NCBI GenBank assembly: GCA_029204225.1
Contig: CM055110.1
Coordinates: 46,600,403 to 46,664,402 of the forward strand
Direction of reading: 5' to 3'
Length of the DNA stretch: 64,000 nucleotides
From: Diphasiastrum complanatum
Lineage: Eukaryota > Streptophyta > Lycopodiopsida > Lycopodiales > Lycopodiaceae
The notes under the pieces are model-generated. The model saw only the letters and a program-made list of their open reading frames with translations, was not told the origin of the DNA and searched no databases. The first letter of the stretch is position 1. Each line of letters starts with the position of its first letter. Of the stretch, positions 10,418-22,729 are shown in pieces. The position numbers and the translations under genes are program-made.

Positions 10418-11519
10418 AAGAAGGTATTACATCTCATGCTTAACTAATAATGTCTGAAGTTAACCATACCAGTTAAACGTCGGGCAAGGCTGGAAACTCG
10501 GAAAACGGCAACCAAAAGTTACCAGTTCACATTCTCTCTCTATGTAACCTATCTCTAAAGTGAAATTTCTTAAAGGCCCCCCTAATGATTTCAAGGGGAT
10601 CTTCAAGATGTAAGGCCGAGTCTTTATGGCTCATTTTTCATGGTAAAGAGAGGCAAGTTTCAGGTGGTATCCACTCCAACATCCTCACTTATGCTTCTCT
10701 TCCATTATTTGATGTACCATCTTGTTTTATTGAGATTTCTACATCTCAAAATTCAAGTAAGGCAAATATAGTTTTGGATGACGCCTATTGTATGGACATG
10801 TTTTTTTGTCATTGATGGCTTAGATATGTTTTCAAAACATTTTGAAAGCAAGATATTGTGTAATCAAAAGTATGATCTTGGATCTAGTAAGAGCAAGAAT
10901 GAGTTTTCTACTCATAGTTTGAAAAATCATGTTTTTACATGTTATGAGGCATTTTGTAAACTTCTCTTGAGACTAAGTGAAGCATCCAAAGAGTGTTGAA
11001 ATTGAAAAATAATCCATCTTGACTTTAGGCTTGCTACAAACATTGTATTATGCAAGTATGTTGTTTCATAACTGCAAATGCCAAATTTGGCCTAGATAGA
11101 ACTCGAGCTATATGGATTTGTCATATCTAGTTTGATGATTACAACTTGCATATAGATTGTAGACTTAGAAATAGCAAAAAATATGCTTGTAGAAACTCGT
11201 GGCATTTCACATGCATACAATGTAAATGATCCACAGTGATATGCAAGGCATGCACAAAGTGAAATGGACACATGCATGATGATTTGTACAAATCTAGTTA
11301 GAACTAGGACACTTGGTAAAAGTAGGTAGAGATACATGCATGAGATGTGACAAATGTCACATAGACTAGTTTCCACTTTAGATGTCATTGAAAGGTGGAT
11401 GGATGTGGTTCTACCTTGACCTACCTCAAAATCCATAAATATGTGTAGCCATTCTCATATTTTTTTATGAAGAACCAAAGCTTTGTAGCTATCTCATGCC
11501 ATTTTGGATCCACACCATT
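10418..11519. other. Unassigned stretch, 1.1 kb
   Basis: No recognisable gene. Short open frames at 10585-10815 and 10778-10999 (plus) and 11092-11436 (minus) show no known motif and no convincing coding signal. The last few hundred bases may already belong to the LTR that ends at 11784, whose start I could not define. Confidence 0.3.
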
Positions 11520-11784
11520 TTTGCTTGATATATCTCTCTCTTTCTCTCTCTAACTCGTGTTGAGGCTAATGCTCATACACTAATTTCTTGTACTTTTGCT
11601 CATTTATGATTCATTGTTATCATTCTCTGATTCTTAGCATGCTAGATTGTGGTTAAGCCATAACTTCTGTACTAGATCTTGCTATTCAATCTAGAATCAG
11701 TTTATTGTTTTAATCATAAAGCTTAATAAGATCTATCATACTTGTGGATCATCCCCACATGTGTGAATTCTGAAAATTTTGTCA
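11520..11784 (+). repeat. Copia F 5' LTR, 3' portion
   Basis: The LTR end is inferred from the primer-site-like TGGTATCAAATCC at 11785, after GTCA. Before it is the same layout as in D: CT-rich run, gatctatcatacttgtgg and a CACATGTGTGAATTC motif close to the end. Its start was not found, so only the 3' part is annotated. Confidence 0.55.
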
Positions 11785-12554
11785 TGGTATCAAATCCAAA
11801 TTGAGCTTTCCATGCTAAGATCTCTGATTGTACAAGAATTTGAGAGCTAAATCAAGAAAAAAGTCAGTTATACCTTTTTCTCACTTTTCTCTGAAGTGTG
11901 TTTGGATTAAATCGGATTGGAACTGAATTTTCAGGTCTAAAAAGTGGTAGTACGGAATTCTGGAACTCCACACGTGTGAAAATCAAAGATTTTCAGTCCC
12001 TTCTATCTCCTTGTTAATTGATCCAAAGATAGTGGTGTGATAGCTTCATGGAAAGCTTATGATATGCACTTTCCATAGAAATTGAAATCAAATCAATTTG
12101 GTATGTCTATCAAGAGTTATAAGCTCTTAAATAGGGTAGGGATAGGTCCAAAATCTAAGTGACCACATTTTGATTTGATTCAACCTTGCTTTGTTCTAAG
12201 TCCATTGTTTTGAGCATCCTACACAAGAAACTAAAGATCAAGACTAAGTTTGAAGTAATTGAACACTTTGAGCCTTCTGAGTATCAATAGTGTTTCTTTT
12301 GAAGCATTTCGCACGTTCCAAAAGTAGGATTCAAACTTGTCAAAGTGTCTTAAACATTTTGAGTGTCTGATCTAGATCATCTTGTTTTTTTGTAGAATAT
12401 TTGAGATCCATCTCAAATATAGTTGCAAGTTTTTTACATAGGAAGGTAGCATATATCCTTGAAAATACCTATAGTGAAAGAGAGCAGCAACATTAAGTCT
12501 GATTGGAACAAGCTCAAACATATTGTTGTCCAATAACTAAGAAGTCTTCATATA
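11785..12554 (+). mobile_element. Copia F leader
   Basis: A leader of 770 bp from a degenerate primer site (TGGTATCAAATCC instead of TGGTATCAGAGCC) to the gag start. It contains CACACGTGTG at 11969 flanked by ggaactc and aaaatc, like the motif in the C-family LTR. No coding content. Confidence 0.55.
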
Positions 12555-13345
12555 ATGGCACCTTTGGGAGGATATCTCCTAGAAGCAAATGAAAGACTTA
12601 ATACTTCTAATTACTCAATCTGGAAGTTTAGAAAGGAGTCTATTTTAATACTCCAAGCTATTATGGGCATTGTGCTTGGTATTGAGGAGGAGCCTCAAGC
12701 ACAGCTTGAAATACCCAAGCACAAGAAGAGAGCTATAATGGCTCTACATTTCATTAAGACGAATGTATCTAATGAAATTTTGAGAGAGATAGGATCTTGC
12801 ACCACAACTAAAGATGCTTGGGATGCACTTAAATCCATCTATGAAGCAAAGAATACTTCTAGAATACTCACTTTTAGGAATTAGATTTTTCAAAGTTTTC
12901 AAAGAAGTGAGGAGAGTGCATCAAACTATGTTTTGCGAGTAAAAGATCTTCATAGAGAGCTTTCTTGTGTTGGTGTTAATATTAACCAAGATCAGCTAGT
13001 TTAAGTCATTCTAAATGGCTTGAAAGATGACTATGATAATCTTTTTTAGTCCTTTGCCATTAAGGAAGAGTCGCCTATTTTAGAAACTCTCCAAGGAATT
13101 CTTTCCAGGACTTTCTAGGATCAACAAACTCGAGCAGGATCAACAAAATCGAACATGGTGGTAGTGACAAAGCCCTCTTTGTCAAGGACAAGCATAAAGG
13201 AAGGAGCAAGAACCAGTTTTCTCAAGCATCCAACAAAGACAAAGCCAAGGATCGAGACAAAGATGGTGAAGAGGATGATTCATCTCAGCCTTCTACTTCA
13301 AAGACCAAGAAGAAGAAAGTCAAGTGTTTCTTCTGTGGCAAATTC
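12555..13345 (+). pseudogene. Copia F gag pseudogene
   Basis: Starts MAPLGGYLLEANERLNTSNYS and follows the UBN2-type gag of D with moderate divergence (NVSNEILREIGSC, ESASNYVLRVKDLHREL). In-frame stops occur after RILTFRN, after INQDQLV and after DNLF, and a frame shift near 13130 moves the Lys-rich tail to another frame. The zinc knuckle begins (KCFFCGK) but breaks off at about 13345, where unrelated sequence starts. It is an old, truncated copy without pol. Confidence 0.8.
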
Positions 13346-14889
13346 GCACAGATGAAGAAAAGACGAAAGAATTGCGACATTGTGTTTTTACACATGTTAT
13401 TGTGATAGGCAAAAATAGGGCACTATCTTACAGAATGCCAAAGGTGCCCTAAAAGCAAAGGCACCCTGCAAATCTAATCCTTAGGCTACTCATAAAAGTG
13501 ACGCACTTTTTGCATTGTCATCACCAACGATCACTTCAACACTAACTGACGTCGCACCCTTTTCATGCTCACCCCATGCAGCTGCACTAATAGATTGGAC
13601 AACGACTGCAGCCACCGACGATCTCTTACAGACAACACATCCACTCTGTACTTTCCACATCTGCACACCTGTAATATAATGTATATATTGGATACCATTT
13701 GGGTATTCAGGTTAATGAGTGAATAAGTTGATGAGTTGATGAATGAGACGAAGTAGATGCCTTGCGCATTGATTCTTGATTGTCAACAATAAGGTTTTAT
13801 TCGTTTACAAATTGTATAAGCTTTGTAGGACACGTGGTTTCGTCCGCTATTTTCTTGTGCTCTACCACATTATTGACACGTATACATGATATACTTAATT
13901 TGACATAGTTCTTTGTTCTGCATTCAGATCTATGTTAATATTGCTATGCTTATCATTCATTCTGTCTGATCTTTCTAGTTGTTCTTTCTGGTAATAGACG
14001 ACTAACATTTAGTCTTGTCTTCGCTAATCATTCGCGACTAATTATCAGTCGAGCACCATCTAGCCCTTTGCGAATCATTTGTGATGAATAGTTTGTCTTA
14101 CTATTCGCGACAAACCATTCTTCTAGAGCTTCATTCATTTATTAAAGTTTGGCTATGGAATCAAGAACAACTGTGATTCCCATCACTACCGTTTTGTTCG
14201 TTCTGATAGGCATAGTCATGCTTACGGAGAGAGTCGTATAGCTCATTCCGCTGCGCACGAACATTTTCTGTTCGAGTTCGTTTCTCGTTCATGTTCGTCT
14301 TACCTCTTTGAGCTTATTTTTTGTTTCTAACATACGACTCCTTTTCTCAACTCGTTCATCTCCCTCTCTCCAACAGCCTAAAGGAGGAAGCACAAATTAT
14401 GGCTATCCACTCTTCTCTCCACTAAACTGACATCACCGACTACGCTCATGTAAGTATGTCATTGTAAAATGATAAGATCAGTAGATCACAATTTAATCAA
14501 TTATAGTGTAAGATAGAGTGATAGAGAATTTAAGCAAGGGCGCAATAATTTGATCTTCCTCTTTGTTATATCAGAGTATTGTTTCAAGAAGAATGTGCCT
14601 TGTATCTGCATTCAGACTTGTACTATCTGTGATTATATAATTTCTATTCCAACGATCTAAATTGTGTCGTACTTTGTCCAATGCATTATCATTCTGTTCT
14701 GATTCATTGATTCATGCCATGCAGATAAATTATTTGTATATTAGATTTTATTGTGCTGATAATAAGCTCTAGCTCTTGATCTGATAATGCTTCCGCAAAG
14801 CGCATTATTTTTGTGCTCGCCTACGTAACCTTTACTGGTAGACGTTGTGCACGCACCGAGAAATCTGACACTGGTAGATTTCCAACATG
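13346..14889 (+). repeat. LTR of another copia family (start unclear)
   Basis: The end is fixed by the primer site at 14890 after TTTCCAACA. The body contains repeated ttcgcgac motifs (14020-14120) and differs from D, B and C LTRs. The upstream limit is not visible. The region from 13346 to about 13800 may instead be unrelated flanking sequence. Confidence 0.45.
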
Positions 14890-14902
14890 GTATCAGAGCT
14901 AT
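14890..14902 (+). promoter_or_regulatory. Met-tRNA primer-binding site
   Basis: TGGTATCAGAGCT, complementary to plant initiator Met-tRNA, marks the start of a copia leader. A possible gag start follows near 15061 (MTS, stop, EPQDLYHH), but coding sequence cannot be followed beyond about 15110. Confidence 0.7.
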
Positions 14903-15109
14903 AGTTCCTATAGTTTCTACTGTTTGATATTATCATAGAGCTTATTTATATTGTAGATACAAATTTCCAGTCATATTTAGTGTTCTTTACAAAAAAAATT
15001 TAGTTTTATTCTAACCAGACATTATTTAATTGTGTCTATATTGCATTACTCAATTCATAAAATGACTTCTTAAGAACCCCAAGATTTGTACCATCATACT
15101 TATTAGCAT

Positions 15110-16142
15110 ACATCTAAATGACAACTTTAGGTTCTTTGTACTTTATACTATGTTTTGGTTATTGCTAGATGATAATAACAATACATAATAGAGCTAGAGA
15201 AAAAAAAATCATAACAAGGTGAATGAAAACATTTTTATTATGCTACAAAACATGGTAAAACTACATTGTAAGGCTACCAACTACTTATTGTCCACCATGT
15301 CAAAATTTGCTTTAACCCACCTAGATGGGTAGCTAGAAAGCATCAGTGCAACAATTTTTTAATCATTCAAAAACATCATAACATATCTCTAGGTGAGACG
15401 AATATATGTTCTAAGATCTTGAGATGGAATATCATCTTACACACTTCTTCTATTGTATGAAACTTCCATGAAACAAATTATTTTGATAGCAACATCATGG
15501 AAGTGACATGAATCCACAATAGATAATACCTAACTTTATCATGCATTGTTATGCTTTACTCAAATTATCACAATCATGGCATTGGTCAACTTTGTGCTAT
15601 TTAATATTGAGTATGATATGATACACTTGTATGCTAGTCTAGCTTCAAATTCTAGTCTTGGTTTTTCAAACTACTAATCATTTGTAGTTGCACTTGGAAT
15701 AGATGAGAATTTCATAGTCCTTTATACATCAACTAATATTCTCATAATAAATTTGAAATCTAAATTTAAGGCGTTTTCATTGAGATAAAACCTACTAATC
15801 ATTTGAAGTTGCACTTAGAATAGATGAGAATTTCATAGTCCTTTAGACAACATCTAACATTCTCATGAAAGATTTGAAATCTAAATCTTAGATATTTTCA
15901 TGGAGAATCTCATTTAACTTCTAAACAAAGAGAGCAAATGCTTTTATGTCAATGAGTATTTCATTTCACACTACATGTATAAGAAAGTACAACTGTATGT
16001 GAAGTGGACATGTACACTTTGACTGTAAAAAATAAATTAGCTAAACTAGCATGTCGTTTTCCAAATTTTGCTAGTCAAACACTTGAAGTAGAGATGTTTG
16101 GAAAAGATTATCCTAAATGATGGCAATAATCTTTATGAAAAT
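15110..16142. other. AT-rich stretch with a 120-bp tandem duplication
   Basis: No gene seen. Positions 15670-15789 and 15790-15909 are two diverged copies of a 120-bp unit (shared ctactaatcattt and agatgagaatttcatagtcc). The rest is AT-rich and unassigned. It forms the left flank of element D, and its last five bases AAAAT are D's target duplication. Confidence 0.55.
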
Positions 16143-17694
16143 TGTGAAGAATTGAAAAAGATTATCTATGTTAGATATAGGGGTCTTATGTTTTTTTTAC
16201 ATCAAGCATCTAGGTGTAGGATGTTGATAGGAATAAATTTGGCATAGATGGCAAATTATGCATTTCCACTTGTAATGCCACTATTGAGCCAAAATAGAGT
16301 AAGAGGCTAAACACATGCCAATTAGAGTGTAGACAAGTGTAATGCTTTTGTTTGATGAATTTCAAGAGGTCCAATAGGATTTAGAGGTGGAACCTTGTGA
16401 GGTCCAATAGGAAATTGAGGTGTGCTTGAATATACTCCAATAGAATTAAGAGGTGCATGGATCAATGGTCCAATAGGATCAATGTGAAAAATGCAAAAAT
16501 AAGCTTGGTAGAGGCCAAAAATCTTGTATATAGATGATTACACATGTGTGGAGCCTGTTCCCAGTGTGAAAATAATGTACTTGTCATGTACCATAATTAT
16601 ATAGGTTGTACATATGATTTAATTCAAGTTCTAGTGGCTAAAAAGGCCAAAAACTAGTTTTATAGACATATGACACATGGCATCAATCTATTGATTGCAT
16701 GAGCCACATCCTTTGGTTAGGTGTCATATCACATGTGTAGAGGACAGCTCACATGTGTGGAATAAGCTGAAGTAGGTGAATTTTGACTTCTAGAAGATTT
16801 CCAAGTAGGACCAAAAGTGCTCAAAATAGAAGGTTTTGTCCAAGTGTCAATTTTGCATGATGAATCATCATATGACAAAGCACCTTCACACATGTGGGAT
16901 CATAGGGATGATCAGTACCACGAGCTCCCACTTATTGTATATATAGAGCCACATTTGGCCATAATCAATGTGAGACACCAATCTTGGTTTTGGAAGCAAT
17001 TTAGAGTGATTCTCTCCATTTGTCTACATTTGTTTTGATTGTTTTGAGGTTCTATCAATGTGTACTTGATTTTCAGGTTGGAGTCTGTACTCAGACAGTG
17101 TTTCACACGTGTGAAACCATAAAGTACACTTACCTTCAATTAATGATTGTTCTTGTTAGGATTTTGTGTCTAGAATTGATCTAGATTGATCTTAACCTCA
17201 AGTAGATTGATAGATCAAGTAATCTGACAACCAATCCCTCTTGAGGATCAGATTAGAATCCACTCTTGGTCCTTTTTGTACTTTTTGCACAATCAAGAGG
17301 TGACAAAGTATGGTCCAATCATAGTTAGGCATAGTGGTAGCTCGTGGATCTACTAGTATCATTGTACTCCTCATTTTGAAGCTAATTGATCTGGTGATTA
17401 TATGGATTTTGTGTGTTATTGGATTTCTAGCTTTCTCTCTCTACTTGAGAGCTCATGATGCTTTTTCTCTCTCTACCCGAGGAGAGCAGCTTGTTTTTAC
17501 TTAGATTATTTTTTGAATACTTCCCACACGTGTGAGTGAGAGTTGGAAGTGTTTGAATGCATGTAGTAGTGTGTTTTTGCCATAGGATCTAAGATTGATC
17601 TTGAATCTCAATCTAATCTTAATCTTGGTGCATCTACACACCTTGGGAAATCACAAGTACATGTTGTGGACAATCCACACGTGTGAAATTCACA
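16143..17694 (+). repeat. 5' LTR of D, split by a solo LTR
   Basis: Begins TGTGAAGAATTG and ends AAATTCACA. About 738 bp remain after removing the insertion 16483-17291 and one ATCAA, matching the 729-bp 3' LTR. The interruption falls between the fourth and fifth CCAAT boxes of the U3 array, so it probably disturbs the promoter of this copy. Confidence 0.9.
16483..17291 (+). mobile_element. Solo LTR (809 bp) inside D 5' LTR
   Basis: Starts TGTGAAAAATGC and ends CTTTTTGCACA, flanked on both sides by ATCAA (16478-16482 and 17292-17296), a 5-bp target duplication. The 3' LTR of D shows the empty site (ggattaagagg). It contains a TATA-like gtatatatag at about 16938 and an 18-nt perfect palindrome around CACACGTGTG at 17104. 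There is no interior, so it arose by recombination between the LTRs of a full element. Orientation is inferred only from the TATA box. Confidence 0.88.
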
Positions 17695-17707
17695 TGGTAT
17701 CAGAGCC
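17695..17707 (+). promoter_or_regulatory. Primer-binding site of D
   Basis: TGGTATCAGAGCC immediately follows the LTR end and is complementary to initiator Met-tRNA. The leader then runs to 18125 and resumes at 24557 after element C. Confidence 0.92.
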
Positions 17708-18125
17708 TACCTAAGGTTACCATGCATTTTGATCCATCTAAGTGAAAACTTTTTATCAATCTTGAGCTAGAAATTGTCAAGGCCCATTTTCCTAGCTATC
17801 TTGTTCAGTTTTGGATCAAAAGAGATCAAAACGACATTGATTGGGTCTGACCTGGTACTGTACGGAATAAGGTGCTCAGACACATGTGAGGAACATCCAA
17901 TTTCAGTTTGGAAGTTCTCTCTTATGCTTGATCCATTTATCTTGCTTGATAGCTTGTTTTGAAGCTATTTTTGTCTAGTTTTTGATGCAATCAGTTTCAT
18001 TCCATTTGGTTGAGCCAATCAGAAGCTATACGCTTTTGAAGAGGGTTAGCTAGGGCTCCTAGACCTGGGTGGACACATTTGGTTTGGTCAAGAGATTGCT
18101 TGGTTGATCCAAAATCACAGTTGAA

Positions 18126-18780
18126 TGTGAAAAATACAGATCCTAAGTGGATCTAAACTCCAAGATCATTGGCTTGAATGCTTGCACTCCAAACTACATA
18201 AGCTAGGAATTGGCAACACATTCTATGCTACCTAGAATGCAAAGAACTTGATCAAAAAGCATTTATCACAAATGGAAACTTCCATAAACATCAAGTGCGG
18301 CCCAAAATAGCATTATACAGTCCATAATACATCAGCCTATCACTTTTGGAAAGCACCTAAGATCATACACAATAGCTTGAAGACAATACACACAACAATG
18401 CTCTCAATGGAGGAAGAAACAATGACAATGATCTATTGATCTCAATGAAGCATACAAAAGGTTTCTCCACCCTGTTCTCCACGACTTCCCTACTATTTAT
18501 GGATGAGGAAGATGACTCTCTCTCCTCTCTCTAGAAGGTACTTGACCCTAGATATTCCCTATATAGGAAAAATAGCTAAAAATGGCTTATATGACCAAAA
18601 TACATCAAAATGGTCTCATTTTGAAGGGTATGAAGTTTGACACTTCATCATACTGAAAAAATACAGTAAATAAAAACATTGTGGCCTGGTTCACACGTGT
18701 GAAACTCCAGAACCAAAACTATTTACAATTTTAGCCAATTTAGGCCTCAAACTAGCTAGGAAATGTTGACAATTTTCACA
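18126..18780 (-). repeat. 3' LTR of C (655 bp)
   Basis: In element orientation it begins TGTGAAAATTGTC and ends GTATTTTTCACA. It carries CACACGTGTG (18692-18701) about 80 bp from the LTR start, inside a 14-nt palindrome, and a TATA-like stretch (cctatatagg, about 18570). The opening TGTGA supplies the polyprotein stop codon. Confidence 0.93.
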
Positions 18781-21700
18781 CTCCCTCTTCAACATTGGAT
18801 GCTAGTTTCAACATAGTCTTTGAGCACATTCCAAGATTAGATCTATGCATTAAATATAGGTCCTTTTCCAATGGTTTGGTGAAGATATCAGCCACACACT
18901 CCTTTGAAGAGACATGTTGAAGCTCCACCTCTTTGGCAATGACTTGATCTCTCACAAAATGGTGAGCAATCTCAATGTGCTTGCTCCTTGCATGAAAAAC
19001 AGGATTGCTTGCCAAGCTTTGGGCTGAAAGGTTATCACAAAGTATGATTGGAGTATTCTCTGGTTCCAACAAGTGAAGATCCAATAACATCCTCTTGATC
19101 CAAAGAATCTCCTTGGTGCATGTTGTTAATGCCTTGTACTCGGCTTCGGTGGAAGATAGAGAGATAGTTGGTTGCTTCTTTGATAGCCATGAGACCACTC
19201 CATCTCCAAGATAGATTGCAAAGGCACTTGTTGACTTCCTATCCATTTGATCACCTGCAAAATCTGAATCTGAAAATCCACAAAGGTTAGGTGTAGTACC
19301 TCCATACAAGATGCCAAAATCTCTAGATCCCGAGATGTATCTAAGTACTCTCTTTCCTAGCTTCCAATGAGCCTCACTAGGATCTTGCATAAATTGACTT
19401 AGTTTACCAACCACAAAGCTTAGATCAGGTCTTGTGATGGTTAACCATATAAGAGATCCTATTAGCTTTCTATAGAGAGTAATGTCCTTGAAGGATCTTT
19501 CATTACTTCTTGTAGTTAGCTTTACATTTGATTCCATAGGAGTAGAAACAACTTTACAATCTTCCATATGAAACCTTTTTAGAATAGAGTTAACATACTT
19601 TTCTTGACATATGAATGTAGATTTAGAAGTTCTAATAATCTCTATTCCTAAGATATAATGAAGTTTACCAAGATCTTGAATTTCAAACTCTCTTTTGAGT
19701 GCCATCTTGATTTCATCTATATCTAGATTGTTACCACCACTTAAGATAATGTCATCAACATAGATCAAAAGTAAAGTGATATCATTTTCATTCAATCTAA
19801 AGTAGAGAGAATGATCATACTCACTCATAACAAAGTTTTGAGAAAGTAAGAAGGAATTGAGCTTAGCATACCAACTCCTTGGTGCTTGCTTTAGCCCATA
19901 CAAACACTTTTGGAGATAGCACACATGATTAGGCTCATCATGTGAAACATAGCCCTCGGGTTGCTCCATGTAAATATCTTCTTCAAGATCACCATTCAAG
20001 AAGGCATTAGTAACATCCATTTGCCACATATCCCAATCATAAAGAGTTGCAAGAGAGATTAGGATTCCAATAGTTACCATCTTTGCCACGGGTGCAAAGG
20101 TCTCATCATAGTCAATACCATATTCTTGAGCATACCCCTTTGCCACCAACCTTGCCTTGTACTTGTTGATTGATCCATCTTGATTTGTCTTGATCTTGAA
20201 GATCCACTTACAACCAATTGCCTTCTTGTCCTTTGGAAGCTTTACCAACCTCCATGTGTTGCTTTTGATGAGTGCTTGATGCTCATGATCCATGGCTTGG
20301 ATCCATTCCTTCTTTTGAATTGCTTCACCTACACAAGTTGGTTCATCAAAAGAGGTAAGAAAAGCAAAGTTAGAGTTGTCCACCACTTGCTTTCCTTTTT
20401 CATCATAGGTTAGCCTTGATGGCTTAGCCCTTTGCCTTTGAGTCTTCCTTGAAGTTTGCTTTGGAGTGGCATCTCCATCTTCATCCAAGACATCTTGCAC
20501 ATCATGATGATTAGTAGGCACATCAACATCAACATCAACAACATTGGAAACATTCTCTTCATGAAAGATGACATCCCTACTTATGACAACTTTCTTTGTA
20601 GAAGGAATGTACACTTTGTAAGCCTTGCTTACTTCACTATAGCCAACAAACACACCCTTCTTTGATGAAGGATCTTCTTTAGTTCTATCATCAAGTGTGA
20701 TATTGACAAAACATGTACATCCAAAGATCCTACAATGCTTGACACTCGGCCTTCTACCATAAAGAACCTCATGAGGAGTTTTACCATCCAAGGAAGCACT
20801 TGTCCATCTATTACATAGATAGTTAGCACATGCTAAAGCTTCCCCCCAAAAAGACTTAGCAAGATTAGCATGTAGTCTCATTGCCTTGGCACATTCACAC
20901 AGGGTTCTATTCTTCCTCTCGGCCACTCCATTCTGTTGTGGAGTCCTAGGACTAGACATATCCCTCTTAATCCCATGTGCTATACAAAAGTCTTTGAACC
21001 TATTTGAGGTGTATTCCCCTCCATTATCAGATCTTAAGCATTTGATCTTTGTATTGAATTGGTTTTCCATTTCATTCTTGAACTTGACAAATGCAGCAAA
21101 CACTTCATCCTTACTTTTAAGAAGATAGATCCAAGTATACCTACTAAAGTCATCAATGAAAGTTGCATACATCTTTGCCCCACCATTGCTAGTTGTACTA
21201 GAAGAATGAATATCAGAATGCACAAGTTGAAAAGCTTCTTTAGATCTAGAAGTAGATCTAGAATAAGCAAGTCTATGAGATTTGGACAAGGCACAATGTT
21301 CACAAACACTATTGTTTGCAACAAGACTTTTAGGGAGACCAAGAACAAGCTCTTTCTTTGCCATTACCTCCAAAGATTTGAAGTTGGGATGGCCCAACCT
21401 CTTGTGCCAAACTTCTTGGTTTGTCAATTGCTCCCTAGCCATACATCCTTCATGATTAGAGATCACACATGCATCAAGATTGAAAAGTTTACCATGCCTC
21501 CTACCTTGAGCAATCAAGGATCCACATTTACTTATCAAACATGCATCTCCAATGAACTCCACATCAAGTCCTTTGTCAATCATTTGACTTACACTAAGCA
21601 AATTCTTAGTGATTGAAGGAATGTACAAAACATTTTCAAGATTTGCTTTCCTATTTGTTGAAAGGGAAATAGGAATAGTGCCTATGCCTTTGATGTCACA

Positions 21701-22729
21701 TTGACCATCATTTGCAGTGTAGATGATGTTACCTTCTCCCTCATAAGACAATAAGGATGTAAAGTATTCCTTATGTCTTGTCATGTGAGATGAGGCTCCA
21801 CTATCAATCCACCAAGGATCATTATCATCTATGTTGGCTAACAAACTTGAAGTCATAACAAGTGATTCACATGTGTTATGTTCTTCCTCATCTATTGTAA
21901 GATTTCCTTGCCTCTCTCCTTGCTCTCTTTTCTTCTTATAACATTCATTTGCAAAATGACCTTTTATCCCACAATAAAAGCACTTGAACTTTGACTTATT
22001 GTTCTTAGTAGAAGAGGAAGAGGAAGAGTGATCATCATGATCAAAGTTACCACCTTTGGACCATTTCCCTTTGCCTTTACCTTTGCCCTTGAATTTGCCT
22101 TTTGTGAAGAAAGCCTCTTCACCTCCACCTTGCAAGGATGCACCATCAAGCTTTGATTGCAACCTATGTTCTTCAGCCAATAAGATTTCTTGCAAGTCAA
22201 CCACACTTGGCAAGACTCTTTGAATGGCAAAACTTTGCACAAGGTTAGCATGTTCATTTAGCAAACCATTCAACATAACTTGGACTATTTCACCATCTTT
22301 TATGTTCTCATCAATGCATGCTAAATCATCACTTAGGGACTTAACTCTCAAGATAAATGCATGAGCACTTTCACCCTCTCTTTGCCTACTAGAAAATATT
22401 TGTCTCCTTAGGGTCAATACCCTAGATGTGGACTTTGATTCAAAGAGCTTCTTTAAGGCATTCCATGCCTCACTTGCACTTTGACACTTTCCAACTTCCT
22501 TGAGAAGTTCATTTGTAACATTCATTTTAATGATATGAAGAGCCCTTTTGGCCTTCTTATCAAACCTTTGTTGCTCTTGAAGTGTGAGAGGTCTCTCTTC
22601 AATTTCTGCAACTATGTCCATGAGTTCATTCAACTCAAGTAAGGACTCCATCCTCACTTTCCAAGTAGAGTAGTTTGATGAACTCAACCTTTCACTAGAC
22701 TCTAGCATGATCCCACCATTGGAAGCCAT
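18776..22729 (-). CDS. Copia gag-pol polyprotein of element C
   Basis: One open frame of about 1317 codons for all proteins of a Ty1/copia element, which replicates through cytoplasmic particles. In order: UBN2-type gag (about 1-200), Gly/Lys-rich basic stretch (209-226), CCHC zinc knuckle (C250, C253, H258, C263), aspartic protease (IDSGASSH, D309), integrase HHCC zinc region (H442, H446, C476, C479), integrase core D506, D568, E604 with D-D35-E spacing, reverse transcriptase (QMDVTNAFLNG; YVDD about 989-992) and RNase H (FSDSDFAGD about 1151; E1194; D1231; VADIFTKP about 1280). All catalytic residues are present and length is normal. Start MASNGGIMLESSERL is chosen by alignment with other gag starts. 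The C-terminal EEGV is encoded by the polypurine tract and the TGA stop lies in the LTR. Probably functional, given the intact frame and near-identical LTRs. Confidence 0.95.
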   Translation of the reverse strand: MASNGGIMLESSERLSSSNYSTWKVRMESLLELNELMDIVAEIEERPLTLQEQQRFDKKAKRALHIIKMNVTNELLKEVGKCQSASEAWNALKKLFESKSTSRVLTLRRQIFSSRQREGESAHAFILRVKSLSDDLACIDENIKDGEIVQVMLNGLLNEHANLVQSFAIQRVLPSVVDLQEILLAEEHRLQSKLDGASLQGGGEEAFFTKGKFKGKGKGKGKWSKGGNFDHDDHSSSSSSTKNNKSKFKCFYCGIKGHFANECYKKKREQGERQGNLTIDEEEHNTCESLVMTSSLLANIDDNDPWWIDSGASSHMTRHKEYFTSLLSYEGEGNIIYTANDGQCDIKGIGTIPISLSTNRKANLENVLYIPSITKNLLSVSQMIDKGLDVEFIGDACLISKCGSLIAQGRRHGKLFNLDACVISNHEGCMAREQLTNQEVWHKRLGHPNFKSLEVMAKKELVLGLPKSLVANNSVCEHCALSKSHRLAYSRSTSRSKEAFQLVHSDIHSSSTTSNGGAKMYATFIDDFSRYTWIYLLKSKDEVFAAFVKFKNEMENQFNTKIKCLRSDNGGEYTSNRFKDFCIAHGIKRDMSSPRTPQQNGVAERKNRTLCECAKAMRLHANLAKSFWGEALACANYLCNRWTSASLDGKTPHEVLYGRRPSVKHCRIFGCTCFVNITLDDRTKEDPSSKKGVFVGYSEVSKAYKVYIPSTKKVVISRDVIFHEENVSNVVDVDVDVPTNHHDVQDVLDEDGDATPKQTSRKTQRQRAKPSRLTYDEKGKQVVDNSNFAFLTSFDEPTCVGEAIQKKEWIQAMDHEHQALIKSNTWRLVKLPKDKKAIGCKWIFKIKTNQDGSINKYKARLVAKGYAQEYGIDYDETFAPVAKMVTIGILISLATLYDWDMWQMDVTNAFLNGDLEEDIYMEQPEGYVSHDEPNHVCYLQKCLYGLKQAPRSWYAKLNSFLLSQNFVMSEYDHSLYFRLNENDITLLLIYVDDIILSGGNNLDIDEIKMALKREFEIQDLGKLHYILGIEIIRTSKSTFICQEKYVNSILKRFHMEDCKVVSTPMESNVKLTTRSNERSFKDITLYRKLIGSLIWLTITRPDLSFVVGKLSQFMQDPSEAHWKLGKRVLRYISGSRDFGILYGGTTPNLCGFSDSDFAGDQMDRKSTSAFAIYLGDGVVSWLSKKQPTISLSSTEAEYKALTTCTKEILWIKRMLLDLHLLEPENTPIILCDNLSAQSLASNPVFHARSKHIEIAHHFVRDQVIAKEVELQHVSSKECVADIFTKPLEKDLYLMHRSNLGMCSKTMLKLASNVEEGV

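Noticed and set aside
20180-21616. Plus-strand open frames inside element C (20180-20413, 21059-21616)
   Set aside because: Antisense shadows of the intact polyprotein; no motif of their own.
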